Positions 16,747 through 24,903 of a DNA stretch of 64,000 nucleotides are shown one piece after another. The position numbers and the translations under genes are program-made. Location: assembly GCF_049532895.1 (NCBI RefSeq), contig NZ_CP064031.1:4712001-4776000 (forward strand), written 5' to 3'. The notes beneath the pieces were generated by a model that had not been told where the DNA came from, searched no databases, and saw only the letters and a list, made by a program, of their open reading frames with translations. Numbering within the stretch: the stretch's first letter is position 1; the number at the start of each line of letters is the position of its first letter. This DNA is from Dyella_B acidisoli. GTDB taxonomy: Bacteria; Pseudomonadota; Gammaproteobacteria; Xanthomonadales; Rhodanobacteraceae.

Positions 16747-17532
16747 TCAAGTCTTGTTGATCACGAACTGCAACATGTCGTCCACGGCGCTGATCGACTT
16801 GGAGTTCATTTCATACGTGCGCTGGGCCTGGATCATGTTGACCATCTCCTCCACCACGTTGGTGTTGGACGATTCCAGCGAGCCTTGCGCGAGCGTGCCC
16901 ATGCCGTTGATGCCGGGCTGCCCGGTCTGTGCCGTGCCGCTGGATTGCGTTTCCAGGTAAAGGTTCTGACCCATCGGCTGCAGGCCGGCGGAGTTCACGA
17001 AATTGGCGAGCTGTATCACGCCCACCTGCGTCGGCGTCGTCGAGCCGTTGCTGGTGACGCTGACGGTGCCATCGGTGCCGATGGTGATGCTGTTGACGTT
17101 GGCCGGCAGCGTGATCGAAGGCACCAGCGGATAACCGTCGCCGGTCACGACCTGGCCGGTGGAATCTTGATGCAGCGAACCGTCGCGCGTGTAAGCCACG
17201 GTGCCGTCCGGCAAGCTCACCTGAATAAAGCCGTTGCCCTGGATCGCGACGTCGAGCGAATTGCCTGTCTGCGTGATCGCACCTTGCGTAAACAGCTTTT
17301 CGCTACCGACCACCTTCACACCGGTGCCCAACAACAAGCCAGTCGGCGATTGCGTCTGCTCCGTGGTCTGGCTGCCTGGTTGGCCTTCGTTCTGGTACAT
17401 CAAATCCTGAAACGAAGCGCGCGACGTTTTGAAGCCGGTAGTGCTCGCGTTCGCCAGGTTGTTGGAGATCACGTCCATCTGCGTCTGCTGCGCATCCAGG
17501 CCGGTCTTGGCGATCCAGAGTGAAGAGAACAT
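16747..17532 (-). CDS. flgG: Flagellar distal rod protein FlgG
   Basis: The 261-residue protein has the axial N-terminal signature MDVISNNLANASTTGFKTSRASFQDL and the C-terminal VEEMVNMIQAQRTYEMNSKSISAVDDML. Length and the SLWIAKTGLDAQQTQ start match FlgG. It is exported by the flagellar apparatus and builds the distal rod. A 219-bp gap with a REP hairpin precedes it, which may allow separate mRNA ends after flgF. Confidence 0.96.
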   Translation of the reverse strand: MFSSLWIAKTGLDAQQTQMDVISNNLANASTTGFKTSRASFQDLMYQNEGQPGSQTTEQTQSPTGLLLGTGVKVVGSEKLFTQGAITQTGNSLDVAIQGNGFIQVSLPDGTVAYTRDGSLHQDSTGQVVTGDGYPLVPSITLPANVNSITIGTDGTVSVTSNGSTTPTQVGVIQLANFVNSAGLQPMGQNLYLETQSSGTAQTGQPGINGMGTLAQGSLESSNTNVVEEMVNMIQAQRTYEMNSKSISAVDDMLQFVINKT

Positions 17533-17601
17533 ATCGTTAGCTCCGAACAGGTTGTGCGATGAGCGATAGGCGCCCTATCACTTGAATGTCCATGTGTTCC
17601 T

Positions 17602-17693
17602 CAAGGCCGTCATTCCCGCGAAAGCGGGAATCCATCTTCGCTTTTTGCATCAGAGCAACTTGGATTCCCGCTTTCGCGGGAATGACGGCCTTG
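17602..17693. repeat. REP-like inverted pair between flgF and flgG
   Basis: CAAGGCCGTCATTCCCGCG at the left and its exact inverted complement at the right (17675-17693) enclose about 50 bases. Each side is also a hairpin (CCCGCGAAAGCGGG). Same family as 44138-44221, 38928-38960 and 13675-13758. Confidence 0.9.
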
Positions 17694-17751
17694 AAGCGAG
17701 ATTCAAAGGTGAGGGGAGATTTGTTGCGTATCGAATTCATGGCTTCAGCCT

Positions 17752-18492
17752 TTAGCTCGTCTGCAACAATTTGGTGCTGGCGTCCGCGTTGTCTTCCGCG
17801 GTCTTGATCGAACGCACCTGCATTTCGTATTGGCGCGACAGCGAGATCATCTTCACCAGCTCCGACGATGGATTGACGTTGCTGGCCTCCAATGCACCGG
17901 AGGTCACCGTCACCGTGTTGTCGGTGTCGGCAGTGCTGCCGTCATTCATGTGCATCAGGCCATCCGTGCCCTCGGACATCTGCGTGGGATCCGGATTGAC
18001 CAGCTTGATCTGCCCTACCGCGGCGATGGTGTTCGGCCCCTGCCCCATCGGCACGGTGGAAATGGTGCCGTCCTTGCCGACGCTGATCTGCGCGCTATCG
18101 GGCACAGTGATCGGACCGCCCGTGCCCATCACCGGATTGCCGCGCGCATCGGTAAGACTGCCGTCGGCGCCGAGCTGCAGATCACCTGCGCGCGTATACG
18201 CTTCGCTGCCGTCCGGTGCTTGCACGGCGATCCAACCGGGACCATTCACTGCAACATCGAGCGAACGGCCGGTGTGCTGGACCGAACCTTGCGTGGTGTC
18301 CTGTCCCATGCCTTGCGCCACCGCATTGATGCGCGTGTTGGCGCCAGGGCCGAGCACCGGCACGCTTTGAAACGCGCTGAGCTCGCCCTTGAAGCCCACC
18401 GTGGACGCGTTGGCCAGGTTGTGGCTTACCGCATCCTGCGCACGCATCGTCTGCGTGGCACCGGTCATGGCGATGTAGACGGAGCGGTCCAT
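17752..18492 (-). CDS. flgF: Flagellar proximal rod protein FlgF
   Basis: The 246-residue protein begins MDRSVYIAMTGATQTMRAQDAVSHNLANASTVGFKGELSAF and ends in the axial helix PSSELVKMISLSRQYEMQVRSIKTAEDNADASTKLL. Length and the MDRSVYIAMTGA start are typical of FlgF. It belongs to the proximal rod and is exported through the flagellar channel. The gap to flgE is 6 bases. Confidence 0.96.
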   Translation of the reverse strand: MDRSVYIAMTGATQTMRAQDAVSHNLANASTVGFKGELSAFQSVPVLGPGANTRINAVAQGMGQDTTQGSVQHTGRSLDVAVNGPGWIAVQAPDGSEAYTRAGDLQLGADGSLTDARGNPVMGTGGPITVPDSAQISVGKDGTISTVPMGQGPNTIAAVGQIKLVNPDPTQMSEGTDGLMHMNDGSTADTDNTVTVTSGALEASNVNPSSELVKMISLSRQYEMQVRSIKTAEDNADASTKLLQTS

Positions 18493-18498
18493 AGGTCA

Positions 18499-19728
18499 TC
18501 AACCGCCGCGGCTGACCGCCTGGAACAAGGTCTGCGACAGCGAATTCACCGTGCCGAGCATTTGCGAATTGGCTTGGTAGTCCTGCTGTGCCTGGATCAT
18601 GTTCACTAGCTGCGCGGTGGTGTCGGAGGTGTTGGACGTTTCCAACTGGCCTTGCTCGATGTTGCCGAACTGGCCCACGCTGGCCGTGCCCAGCACCGCC
18701 GTGCCGGACGATTGCGTCGCCGCCCAACGGTTGTTGCCGATCTGCTGCAGGCCTTGCAGGTTGGCGAAGTTCGCCACCGCGATCTGGCCGAGCTGGCTGG
18801 TCTGATTGTTGGAATAGATCGCCGTGACGATGCCGTCGTTACCGATCGTGACATTCTCCAGCACACCGGCCTGGTAGCCGTTCTGGTTGATCGTGCCCGG
18901 CGCGTACGCTGTGCCGAACTGCGTGGTGTTGGTCACGTTCACTGCCATGGTGGCGGGGAACGTGGCGCCGTTGGTCGGCTGCACCGGCGTGAAACTGAGA
19001 TTGCCGTTGGCGGGCGTCAGCAATGCGCCGGCACTGCTGAACGTCAACGCTGAAGTACCTGCGCTGTTGCCATCGATGTAGAGATTGGCGTTCCACGTGT
19101 TGTTGCCGGTCTTGACGTAATAGATCGTCGCCGCGTGCGAACCACCCTGCGAATCGTAGACAGTCAGTGACGATGCGTCGTTGTAGGTGGTGGAATCGGC
19201 TGGATTGAACGGCGTGGTCGTCGGCACCGTAGCCCCAGCGGGCAGGTTCGAACTCACCGTGATGGTGCTGGTCGGCGTTGCCGCACTCTGCGCGGTGTTG
19301 AGCTGCAGATCGGTCAGCGTGCTGGTGTTGAAGCCACCCGTGGCGTTCGGCGGATACACCTGCAGAAATGCGTTATCGGCAGTCACCACGTTGCCCGCGG
19401 CGTTCTCGTGGAATGCACCGTCGCGCGTGTACTGGTTACCGGAGCCGTTGTTGACGATGAAGAAGCCATTGCCGCTGAGCGCCATGTCCAGGCTGCCGTT
19501 GGTCGTCTCCAAATCGCCTTGCGAAAACTGCTGCGCGACATCGGTAAGTTCCGCGCCGCTGCCCACAGCCACCGAACTCAAGTTGAGACCGGTCACCGCA
19601 TACACCTCCGCGAACTGCCCGGTGGAGCCTTTGAAGCCCACCGTGCCCGCGTTGGCGATGTTGTTGGAAATGATGTTCAACTGGTCCTGGGCCGCGTTGA
19701 TGCCACTGAGCGCCTGATTGAGAGCCAT
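18499..19728 (-). CDS. flgE: Flagellar hook protein FlgE
   Basis: The 409-residue protein starts MALNQALSGINAAQDQLNIISNNIANAGTVGFKGS and ends with TTAQLVNMIQAQQDYQANSQMLGTVNSLSQTLFQAVSRGG. The start, the conserved ends and the variable middle identify the hook subunit. The ATG at 19728 is chosen since it begins the family sequence; the 22 codons upstream have no match. Many copies polymerise into the hook on the FlgD cap. It follows flgD by 49 bases. Confidence 0.95.
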   Translation of the reverse strand: MALNQALSGINAAQDQLNIISNNIANAGTVGFKGSTGQFAEVYAVTGLNLSSVAVGSGAELTDVAQQFSQGDLETTNGSLDMALSGNGFFIVNNGSGNQYTRDGAFHENAAGNVVTADNAFLQVYPPNATGGFNTSTLTDLQLNTAQSAATPTSTITVSSNLPAGATVPTTTPFNPADSTTYNDASSLTVYDSQGGSHAATIYYVKTGNNTWNANLYIDGNSAGTSALTFSSAGALLTPANGNLSFTPVQPTNGATFPATMAVNVTNTTQFGTAYAPGTINQNGYQAGVLENVTIGNDGIVTAIYSNNQTSQLGQIAVANFANLQGLQQIGNNRWAATQSSGTAVLGTASVGQFGNIEQGQLETSNTSDTTAQLVNMIQAQQDYQANSQMLGTVNSLSQTLFQAVSRGG

Positions 19729-19777
19729 GCTTTGGGTACCCCCTGAATGATGACGATGCGTGCGTTCGCGAGCGCCG

Positions 19778-20455
19778 TCAGTTGATCTGTGCAACCTGGC
19801 TCAGCGGTACGCCGCCGATGCCTGCCACTTGCAAATACGTGCCGGTGCTGCTGCCGCCGTAACCGACACCTGTGACCGAACCGGCTGCGTACGTGGTAAG
19901 CCCACTACTGCTGCCGTTGCTGGCCGAGATGTTGTAGGTGCCGCTGCTTACGGCATTGCCGCTACTGTCCTTGCCATCCCAGGTGAAACTGGTGAGGCCG
20001 GTTTGTTGCGTACCGAGATCGATGGTGTTGACCACGTTGCCTTTGCCATCCTTGATGGTCACCACCACGTCACCCGCCGTAGTGACGTTCACGCCACCGC
20101 TCACGGCGCTGCCGCCGTAACTGAGCGACGTCGATGGCACCAACACCTGGCGGCCCACCAGACTTGCGGAGTTGAGCACCTGCGATGTCTGCATGTTGGT
20201 GCTGAGATTGCCGCTCAAGCCGGTGAGGCTGCTCTGAATGTTCTGCAGCGTGCCGAGTTGCGCGAATTGCGCCATCTCCGAGGCCATCTGCGAGTTGTCC
20301 ATCGGCTGCGTGGGATCCTGGCTTTTCAATTGCGTCGTCAGCAGTTGCAAGAAATCCGACTGCGTCATGGTCGAACCGCTCGGCGTGCTGGTCACCGTGC
20401 TGCCGGTGAGGCTCAGACCCGAAACGGCGTAACTGTTGGTGTTGATGGTGGACAT
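19778..20455 (-). CDS. flgD: Flagellar hook-capping protein FlgD
   Basis: The 225-residue protein has the FlgD N-terminal motif DFLQLLTTQLKSQDPTQPMDNSQMASEMAQFAQLGTLQ (about 31-69) and the C-terminal capping domain with FTWDGKDSSGNAVSSGTYNI. It is a scaffold at the hook tip during assembly. It follows flgC by 2 bases. Confidence 0.96.
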   Translation of the reverse strand: MSTINTNSYAVSGLSLTGSTVTSTPSGSTMTQSDFLQLLTTQLKSQDPTQPMDNSQMASEMAQFAQLGTLQNIQSSLTGLSGNLSTNMQTSQVLNSASLVGRQVLVPSTSLSYGGSAVSGGVNVTTAGDVVVTIKDGKGNVVNTIDLGTQQTGLTSFTWDGKDSSGNAVSSGTYNISASNGSSSGLTTYAAGSVTGVGYGGSSTGTYLQVAGIGGVPLSQVAQIN

Positions 20456-20457
20456 GA

Positions 20458-20886
20458 TCAGCTGCCTAAGTTGATCGTCTTGATCATGAGTTGCTTTATG
20501 GTGTTCATCACTTCCACGTTGTTCTGATACGAACGGGACGCAGAAATCATGTTCACCAGCTCATCGATGGGATTGACATTGCTGCCGTAGACGAAGCCGC
20601 TCGCATCCGCCATCGGATTGCCGGGTTCGTAATGCGATTCCACCGGCTGCTGGCTTTCGGTAACGCCGGCCATGCGCACACCAACATTGGTGCCGGCATC
20701 CTGCACCGTCGTGCCGCTTTGTGATTGCAACACCGGCGCGAACAACAACTCTTTTGCCTTGTATGCGCCATCCGGACTGCTGCTGACGCTGTTGGCGTTG
20801 GCAAGATTGCTGGCGACGGCGTTGAGCCGTAGCGATTCGGCGGACATGCCGGAACCGGCTGTGTCAAAAATCTTCATCAGCGACAT
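20458..20886 (-). CDS. flgC: Flagellar proximal rod protein FlgC
   Basis: The 142-residue protein has IFDTAGSGMSAESLRLNAVASNLANANS at the start and VNPIDELVNMISASRSYQNNVEVMNTIKQLMIKTINLG at the end, the standard FlgC pattern. Its ATG overlaps the flgB stop (TGATG), and GGAGG lies 10 bases before it. A second ATG three codons in is possible. Confidence 0.96.
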   Translation of the reverse strand: MSLMKIFDTAGSGMSAESLRLNAVASNLANANSVSSSPDGAYKAKELLFAPVLQSQSGTTVQDAGTNVGVRMAGVTESQQPVESHYEPGNPMADASGFVYGSNVNPIDELVNMISASRSYQNNVEVMNTIKQLMIKTINLGS

Positions 20887-21296
20887 CAGTTTTGTCCTCC
20901 ACCATTGATGGCCAGGCGCAGCTCCTGGATCGTGCTATTGATGAAGCTGAGGCTGGCTTGGTAATGCACCATGTTGCTGGCGAACGCCGATTGCTCCACT
21001 TGCGCATCGACGGTGTTGCCGTCGAGTGTCGGCTGCAGCGGCACGCGATATTTCAAAGCGTCGGCGGATTGCGTCGCGGTGTTGATCTGCCCGGACGTGG
21101 GCGTACTCAGCTCCAGCATCGAGCCATCCGTATTGCCACTGGCCTGTTGCAGCACTTGGCGAAAGTCGACATCACGCGCCTGGTAATTGGGCGTGTCGGC
21201 ATTGGCAATGTTGGAAGCGATCACTTCGGAGCGGTGCTGCCATACGTCCAGCGCCTGGCTACTCAAACCGAACACGTTGTCGAGAATATTGCTCAT
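20886..21296 (-). CDS. flgB: Flagellar proximal rod protein FlgB
   Basis: The 136-residue protein contains WQHRSEVIASNIANADTPNYQARDVDFRQVL (about 22-52) and a C-terminal VEQSAFASNMVHYQASLSFINSTIQELRLAI. The ATG at 21296 (MSNILDNVFGLSSQ) is the family start; the longer frame upstream crosses the promoter. It is the first gene of the flgBCDEFGHIJKL operon, with a sigma-54 promoter about 40 bases upstream. Confidence 0.96.
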   Translation of the reverse strand: MSNILDNVFGLSSQALDVWQHRSEVIASNIANADTPNYQARDVDFRQVLQQASGNTDGSMLELSTPTSGQINTATQSADALKYRVPLQPTLDGNTVDAQVEQSAFASNMVHYQASLSFINSTIQELRLAINGGGQN

Positions 21297-21336
21297 GACG
21301 GATTCCCCGCTGCGATAACGCCTGCAGGGGTGTTTG

Positions 21337-21352
21337 AGCAAGTTGCATGCCA
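21337..21352 (-). promoter_or_regulatory. Sigma-54 (RpoN) promoter of the flgB operon
   Basis: On the minus strand TGGCATG-N4-TTGCT is read, with the correct distance between the GG and GC elements. Transcription would start near 21325, about 30 bases before the flgB ATG. In related bacteria an RpoN-dependent activator of the FleQ type drives these middle flagellar genes. Confidence 0.8.
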
Positions 21353-21487
21353 CGGTTTGGCGATACGGTGTAAACCGCATGGGACGGCCATTTTCGGCCG
21401 TTTACGCTATTCCGTCGTCATGCGTAGCGACGTGTTACCGGCGCGCGGGGACGGATTCCCGACATCACCGCATTCACCTGCACACCG

Positions 21488-22414
21488 TCAATTTGTTGAC
21501 GGCTCCATCAGCTCCAGCACCGTCTTCGCCAATAAATCCGGCTGGAACTTCGCAATGAATCGATCAGCGCCAACATCGCGCACCAAGGCTTCATTGAATA
21601 CACCGCTCAAGGAGCTGTGCAGCACTACTTTCAAATGGCGCAGCACAGGCGTTTCGCGAATGGCGCGCGTCAAGGCATAGCCATCCAGGCGCGGCATTTC
21701 GATGTCGGAAATCACCAACCCGATGCGTTCGCCATCGTTTTCCGCCATGGCAGTGAGTTGTTCCAGCGCCTCGCGCCCGTCCTGGGCGATGATGCATTCG
21801 ATATGCATCCGCTTGAACAAATTGACCAAACGGCCGCGCGCTACCACGGAATCATCCACCACCATGATGCGGCGAACGGCCAGATGACTCTGTTCGGCCT
21901 GATGCTGCATATGTGGCGAAATTTCCGCTGCCACTTCTTCAATGCTGGCCAGCATCTGCTCCACGTCGATGACCGCCATCAACTGACCATCGATGCGACT
22001 CACCGCGTTGACGCGATTGCCGAAGCCCAGCGTGACGGACGGCGCCTCCAGCGATTCGCCCGTGCAATGCACGATGCGCTGGAAATCCGCCACCAGAAAA
22101 CCCTGCATGGAGCGACTGAATTCGGTGACCACCACGTGCGCCGAGTCGACGCCGGCCAGCGGCGGATAGCCCATCGCCATCGCCAGATCGATCACCGGGA
22201 TGGTCTTGCCGCGGTAATCGAAGCTTCCCGCCAGCCATTCGTGCATGCCGGGCAATTTTTCCATCACCGGCTTGCGCAGCACTTCGCGCACCTTGAAAAC
22301 ATTGATGCCGAACAACTGCTTATCGCCGAGACGGAACAACAGCATGGCCACGCGATTGTGGCCCGCCAGGCGGGTGTGGCTTTCCACGCTGTCGAGCAGC
22401 GCCGTTGTGCTCAT
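21488..22414 (-). CDS. cheV: Chemotaxis coupling protein CheV (CheW-receiver fusion)
   Basis: The 308-residue protein has a CheW-like domain (about 15-160: VAMLLFRLGDKQLFGINVFKVREVL, GSFDYRGKTIPVIDLAMAMG) followed by a response-regulator domain (about 178-305: RIMVVDDSVVARGRL, LVISDIEMPRLDGY with the phospho-acceptor Asp, then VLHSSL and the lysine in ADRFIAKF). It couples receptors to CheA, with phosphorylation tuning adaptation. The ATG at 22414 starts the family sequence MSTTALLDSVE; the longer frame lies in the promoter. A sigma-28 promoter precedes it. Confidence 0.95.
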   Translation of the reverse strand: MSTTALLDSVESHTRLAGHNRVAMLLFRLGDKQLFGINVFKVREVLRKPVMEKLPGMHEWLAGSFDYRGKTIPVIDLAMAMGYPPLAGVDSAHVVVTEFSRSMQGFLVADFQRIVHCTGESLEAPSVTLGFGNRVNAVSRIDGQLMAVIDVEQMLASIEEVAAEISPHMQHQAEQSHLAVRRIMVVDDSVVARGRLVNLFKRMHIECIIAQDGREALEQLTAMAENDGERIGLVISDIEMPRLDGYALTRAIRETPVLRHLKVVLHSSLSGVFNEALVRDVGADRFIAKFQPDLLAKTVLELMEPSTN

Positions 22415-22444
22415 GGTTTTTTCTGGACTGTTTCGATAACAGAG

Positions 22445-22471
22445 GTATCGGCGATTTCGGGTGCGGCTTGA
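22445..22471 (-). promoter_or_regulatory. Sigma-28 (FliA) promoter of cheV
   Basis: On the minus strand TCAAGCCG-N11-GCCGATAC fits the flagellar sigma-28 pattern, with the -35 in the TCAAG form common in pseudomonads and xanthomonads. The transcript would start about 25 bases before the cheV ATG at 22414. The neighbouring promoter at 22508-22523 faces the other way and uses sigma-54. Confidence 0.7.
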
Positions 22472-22507
22472 GGGCGCAGCAGAGTGATGCCACGAGCGAG
22501 AAACACG

Positions 22508-22523
22508 TGGCACATCGTTTGCT
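22508..22523 (+). promoter_or_regulatory. Sigma-54 (RpoN) promoter of the chemoreceptor-flgA unit
   Basis: TGGCACA-N4-TTGCT is a near-consensus -24/-12 promoter on the plus strand. The transcript would start near 22535, 50 bases before the ATG at 22585, and should run through the chemoreceptor gene into flgA, which it overlaps. Confidence 0.8.
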
Positions 22524-22584
22524 TCCTCAACTTTCGAACTTTCCCGCCGATGTCTGGGAACCCATAACCGGAACTCTTTTGTCT

Positions 22585-23895
22585 ATGAGTCTGATCCGCA
22601 GCCAGCATCTGGCCGCTCTGATCCAAGCCGCACTCGCCGGAAACGAGGCGGAACTGGCGAGATTGAGCCGCAAGCATCCCAAGACGGCGCAATGGCTCGC
22701 GCCCGTGTTCGCGCGACTGGCGCCACGTGCGCCGGCAGCAGTGGCGTTGCAATCGCTGGAACAGCAAAGCCTGGTATTGACCCATGCGCAGACGCTGCAT
22801 CGCGAACAATCCGCGCTCGAGCAGTCGATCGGCGATAACCGCGACAGCGTCGGACAGTTGACGGAGGGCAGCGCCGGCATGTCGGCGACCCTGCAACAAG
22901 CGCAAGGTGGCATCGAGCAGGCCGCCAAAGCTGGCGAGCAAAGCTCGGCCAACGTCAGCGAGCTCAATGGCCAACTGCGCCTGCTGCGCAGTGCCTTGTC
23001 CGCCATGAACCAGAGCCAGAGCCTGCTCACCGAGCAGGTCGCGCAGATTCGCGCGCTGACCACCAGCGTGCAGGACATCGCGCATCAAACCAATCTCGTC
23101 GCACTTAATGCCGCCATCGAAGCGGCACGTGCAGGCGATGCCGGCCGCGGCTTTGCCGTGGTGGCGGACGAAGTGAAGCAACTGGCGGAAAAAACCGCGC
23201 ACGCTACGGCGGAAATCGAAACGGTCACCAGTTCGATCGGCGAATTCTCGCTACAGATGAATGGCAGCGTGCAGCAAAGCCTGCAACGGCTGGAACGCGC
23301 GCAGACCGGCGTCAACGCCACCGAGCGCACGCTGCAGGAAGGCGCCGATACCTTGCACGGTGCCGGCGAACGCCTGCGTTCCTTGCGCAACGGCCAGGAC
23401 GCTCTGCACGTACGCGCCACCACCTTGAAGGCCACCATCGGTGCTTTGCAGCGGCGCGCCTATGAAAGCCGCCGGCATGGCGAAGCGCTCGGTCGCGCGG
23501 CGGCACTGGCGCATCGCCTGTGCCTGAGCTGGCTTGAAGGCGAAAGCGGCAGCGACATCGCCAGCCTCAGCCTCACCGTGCGCGAGTCGGTGATCGGTTT
23601 GCGTCAAAGCATGGAACTGGCACTGCAGGAACCGACGTCGCTCGACCGGCGCTGGTTCGATACAGATGTGCTCAAGCGCAGTTTGGATCGACTCACCGCT
23701 CGACATGGCAACCATCCTTCCAGCACCAGCTTGCATGAGTCGGCGGTGCGTTTGCGTGAGCATGGCGAAGCGTTTCTCGAGCTGCTCGGCAACGGCCAGT
23801 TCGAATTGGCAGCGCAGATGTCTGACAAGTTGGAGAAAGAGCGGGAAGCAATCAACAGCCAATTGGCGACGATATTGGCTGATGAGCGTTCATGA
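22585..23895 (+). CDS. Soluble methyl-accepting chemotaxis-type receptor
   Basis: The 436-residue protein has no membrane segment or signal peptide. The hairpin tip that contacts CheA and CheW is clear at about 164-208 (DIAHQTNLVALNAAIEAARAG, then DAGRGFAVVADEVKQLAEKTA), flanked by coiled-coil helices. The N-terminal 70 residues hold no recognisable sensor. The C-terminal 150 residues (about 290-436) are helical and rich in His, Arg and Glu; I looked for the zinc-binding CZB pattern and could not make it out. The ATG at 22585 follows the sigma-54 promoter; the frame opened upstream runs through it. The stop overlaps the flgA ATG (ATGA), so both should be made together. Confidence 0.85.
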   Translation: MSLIRSQHLAALIQAALAGNEAELARLSRKHPKTAQWLAPVFARLAPRAPAAVALQSLEQQSLVLTHAQTLHREQSALEQSIGDNRDSVGQLTEGSAGMSATLQQAQGGIEQAAKAGEQSSANVSELNGQLRLLRSALSAMNQSQSLLTEQVAQIRALTTSVQDIAHQTNLVALNAAIEAARAGDAGRGFAVVADEVKQLAEKTAHATAEIETVTSSIGEFSLQMNGSVQQSLQRLERAQTGVNATERTLQEGADTLHGAGERLRSLRNGQDALHVRATTLKATIGALQRRAYESRRHGEALGRAAALAHRLCLSWLEGESGSDIASLSLTVRESVIGLRQSMELALQEPTSLDRRWFDTDVLKRSLDRLTARHGNHPSSTSLHESAVRLREHGEAFLELLGNGQFELAAQMSDKLEKEREAINSQLATILADERS

Positions 23896-24791
23896 GTTTC
23901 TTCAGAGCCCTCACTCTTGCGATAACCGCTCCCTCTCCCCTTCGGGGAGAGGGTCGGGGTGAGGGGTCAACCTCGCCAGATGTTTGCGCAGGCGCGAGTA
24001 TCACTCGCGAAAATCACTCGCCACATGATATCCCCCGCAAGCCTTGGCCCCTCACCCTAACCCTCTCCCCGAAGGGGAGAGGGAACTGTCTTTCGCGTGC
24101 AGCTAGATATCGTGCATGCGTACCGACTTTGCTGTTAGTGCTCGCCAGCACCGTCCACGCCGACACCACCCCCACCGACCTACGCACCGCCGCCGAACAA
24201 GCCGTCCGCGCGCAATACGGCACCGCCGGCAGCCGCGTAGTGATCGTGCCGACACCACTCAACGCACGCCTGCATCTGGCCGCATGCAACCACCCGCTGC
24301 AAACACACTTGCCGATGCGCGAAGGCACACCCTCGCGCGTGGCGGTGTCGGTGAGCTGCGCTGGCACTCCAGGCTGGACGATCCAGGTGCCGGTGCAGAT
24401 GCAGGTGTTCCGCAACGTGCTGGTCACCAACCATCCGTTGGCGCGCGGCGACATGCTCGGCCCGGGTGACGTGCATGCCGAAGAGCGCGACGTGGCGCGG
24501 CTCGGTTATGGCTATATCGAAAGTCTCGATCAGATCCTGGGCCATTCGCTGGGGCGGCCACTGATCGCAGGCGTGGCGCTGGAACCGGGCGACTTCAACG
24601 GCCGGGAAACGGTGCACGCCGGCGAGGAAGTGCAATTGGTGGCCCAGTTGGACGGCATCGAAGTGCGTGCCCGGGGCATGGCCCTGGATGGCGGGGACAC
24701 TGGCGCCCGTCTGCGCGTACGCAATGACAATTCTGGCAGGGTAATCAATGGGGTAGTGATCGGGGACGGCCAGGTGCAGGCCCTCCCGTAA
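23892..24791 (+). CDS. flgA: P-ring chaperone FlgA, N-terminus split by a REP pair
   Basis: From about residue 92 on this is a normal FlgA: ADTTPTDLRTAAEQAV, then IVPTPLNARLHLAACNHPLQTHLP, and the SAF-type end VFRNVLVTNHPLARGDMLGPGDVHAEERDVARLGYGYI. It helps FlgI form the P ring in the periplasm. The ATG at 23892 overlaps the upstream stop and starts like a signal peptide (MSFFRALTLAI), while the hydrophobic part with its cleavage site (VPTLLLVLASTVHA) comes only at residues 79-92. Between them lie about 67 codons of a REP pair, in frame (PSPLRGEGRGEG, PLTLTLSPKGRG). Either a long odd leader is made, or the start has shifted to an unknown internal codon. Confidence 0.85.
   Translation: MSFFRALTLAITAPSPLRGEGRGEGSTSPDVCAGASITRENHSPHDIPRKPWPLTLTLSPKGRGNCLSRAARYRACVPTLLLVLASTVHADTTPTDLRTAAEQAVRAQYGTAGSRVVIVPTPLNARLHLAACNHPLQTHLPMREGTPSRVAVSVSCAGTPGWTIQVPVQMQVFRNVLVTNHPLARGDMLGPGDVHAEERDVARLGYGYIESLDQILGHSLGRPLIAGVALEPGDFNGRETVHAGEEVQLVAQLDGIEVRARGMALDGGDTGARLRVRNDNSGRVINGVVIGDGQVQALP
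23931..24083. repeat. REP pair inside the 5' part of flgA
   Basis: Two inverted elements, 23931-23966 and 24048-24083, have the hairpin CCCTCTCCCC-TTC-GGGGAGAGGG type core. The inner flank GGTCAACCTCGC is shared with the pair at 15863-16016. The insert keeps the flgA reading frame open. Confidence 0.9.
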
Positions 24792-24841
24792 CGCTGGACA
24801 ACCGGACATACTGCAGGCGATCGGCAACCAAGGAAGGGCCT

Positions 24842-24868
24842 TAAAGTTTTCCTGAGGAACGCCGATAC
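24842..24868 (+). promoter_or_regulatory. Sigma-28 (FliA) promoter of flgM-flgN
   Basis: TAAAGTTT-N11-GCCGATAC matches the enterobacterial sigma-28 consensus in all but the last base. The transcript would start near 24875, about 30 bases before the flgM ATG. FlgM binds and inhibits FliA, so this closes a feedback loop. Confidence 0.85.
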
Positions 24869-24903
24869 CTCTACCAAGGCATATCGAGAGAACGCCAAGA
24901 ACC

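Noticed and set aside
22484..22500. A second sigma-54-like site facing cheV
   Set aside because: TGGCATC is present on the minus strand, but the GC element is one base too close; the sigma-28 promoter nearby fits better.
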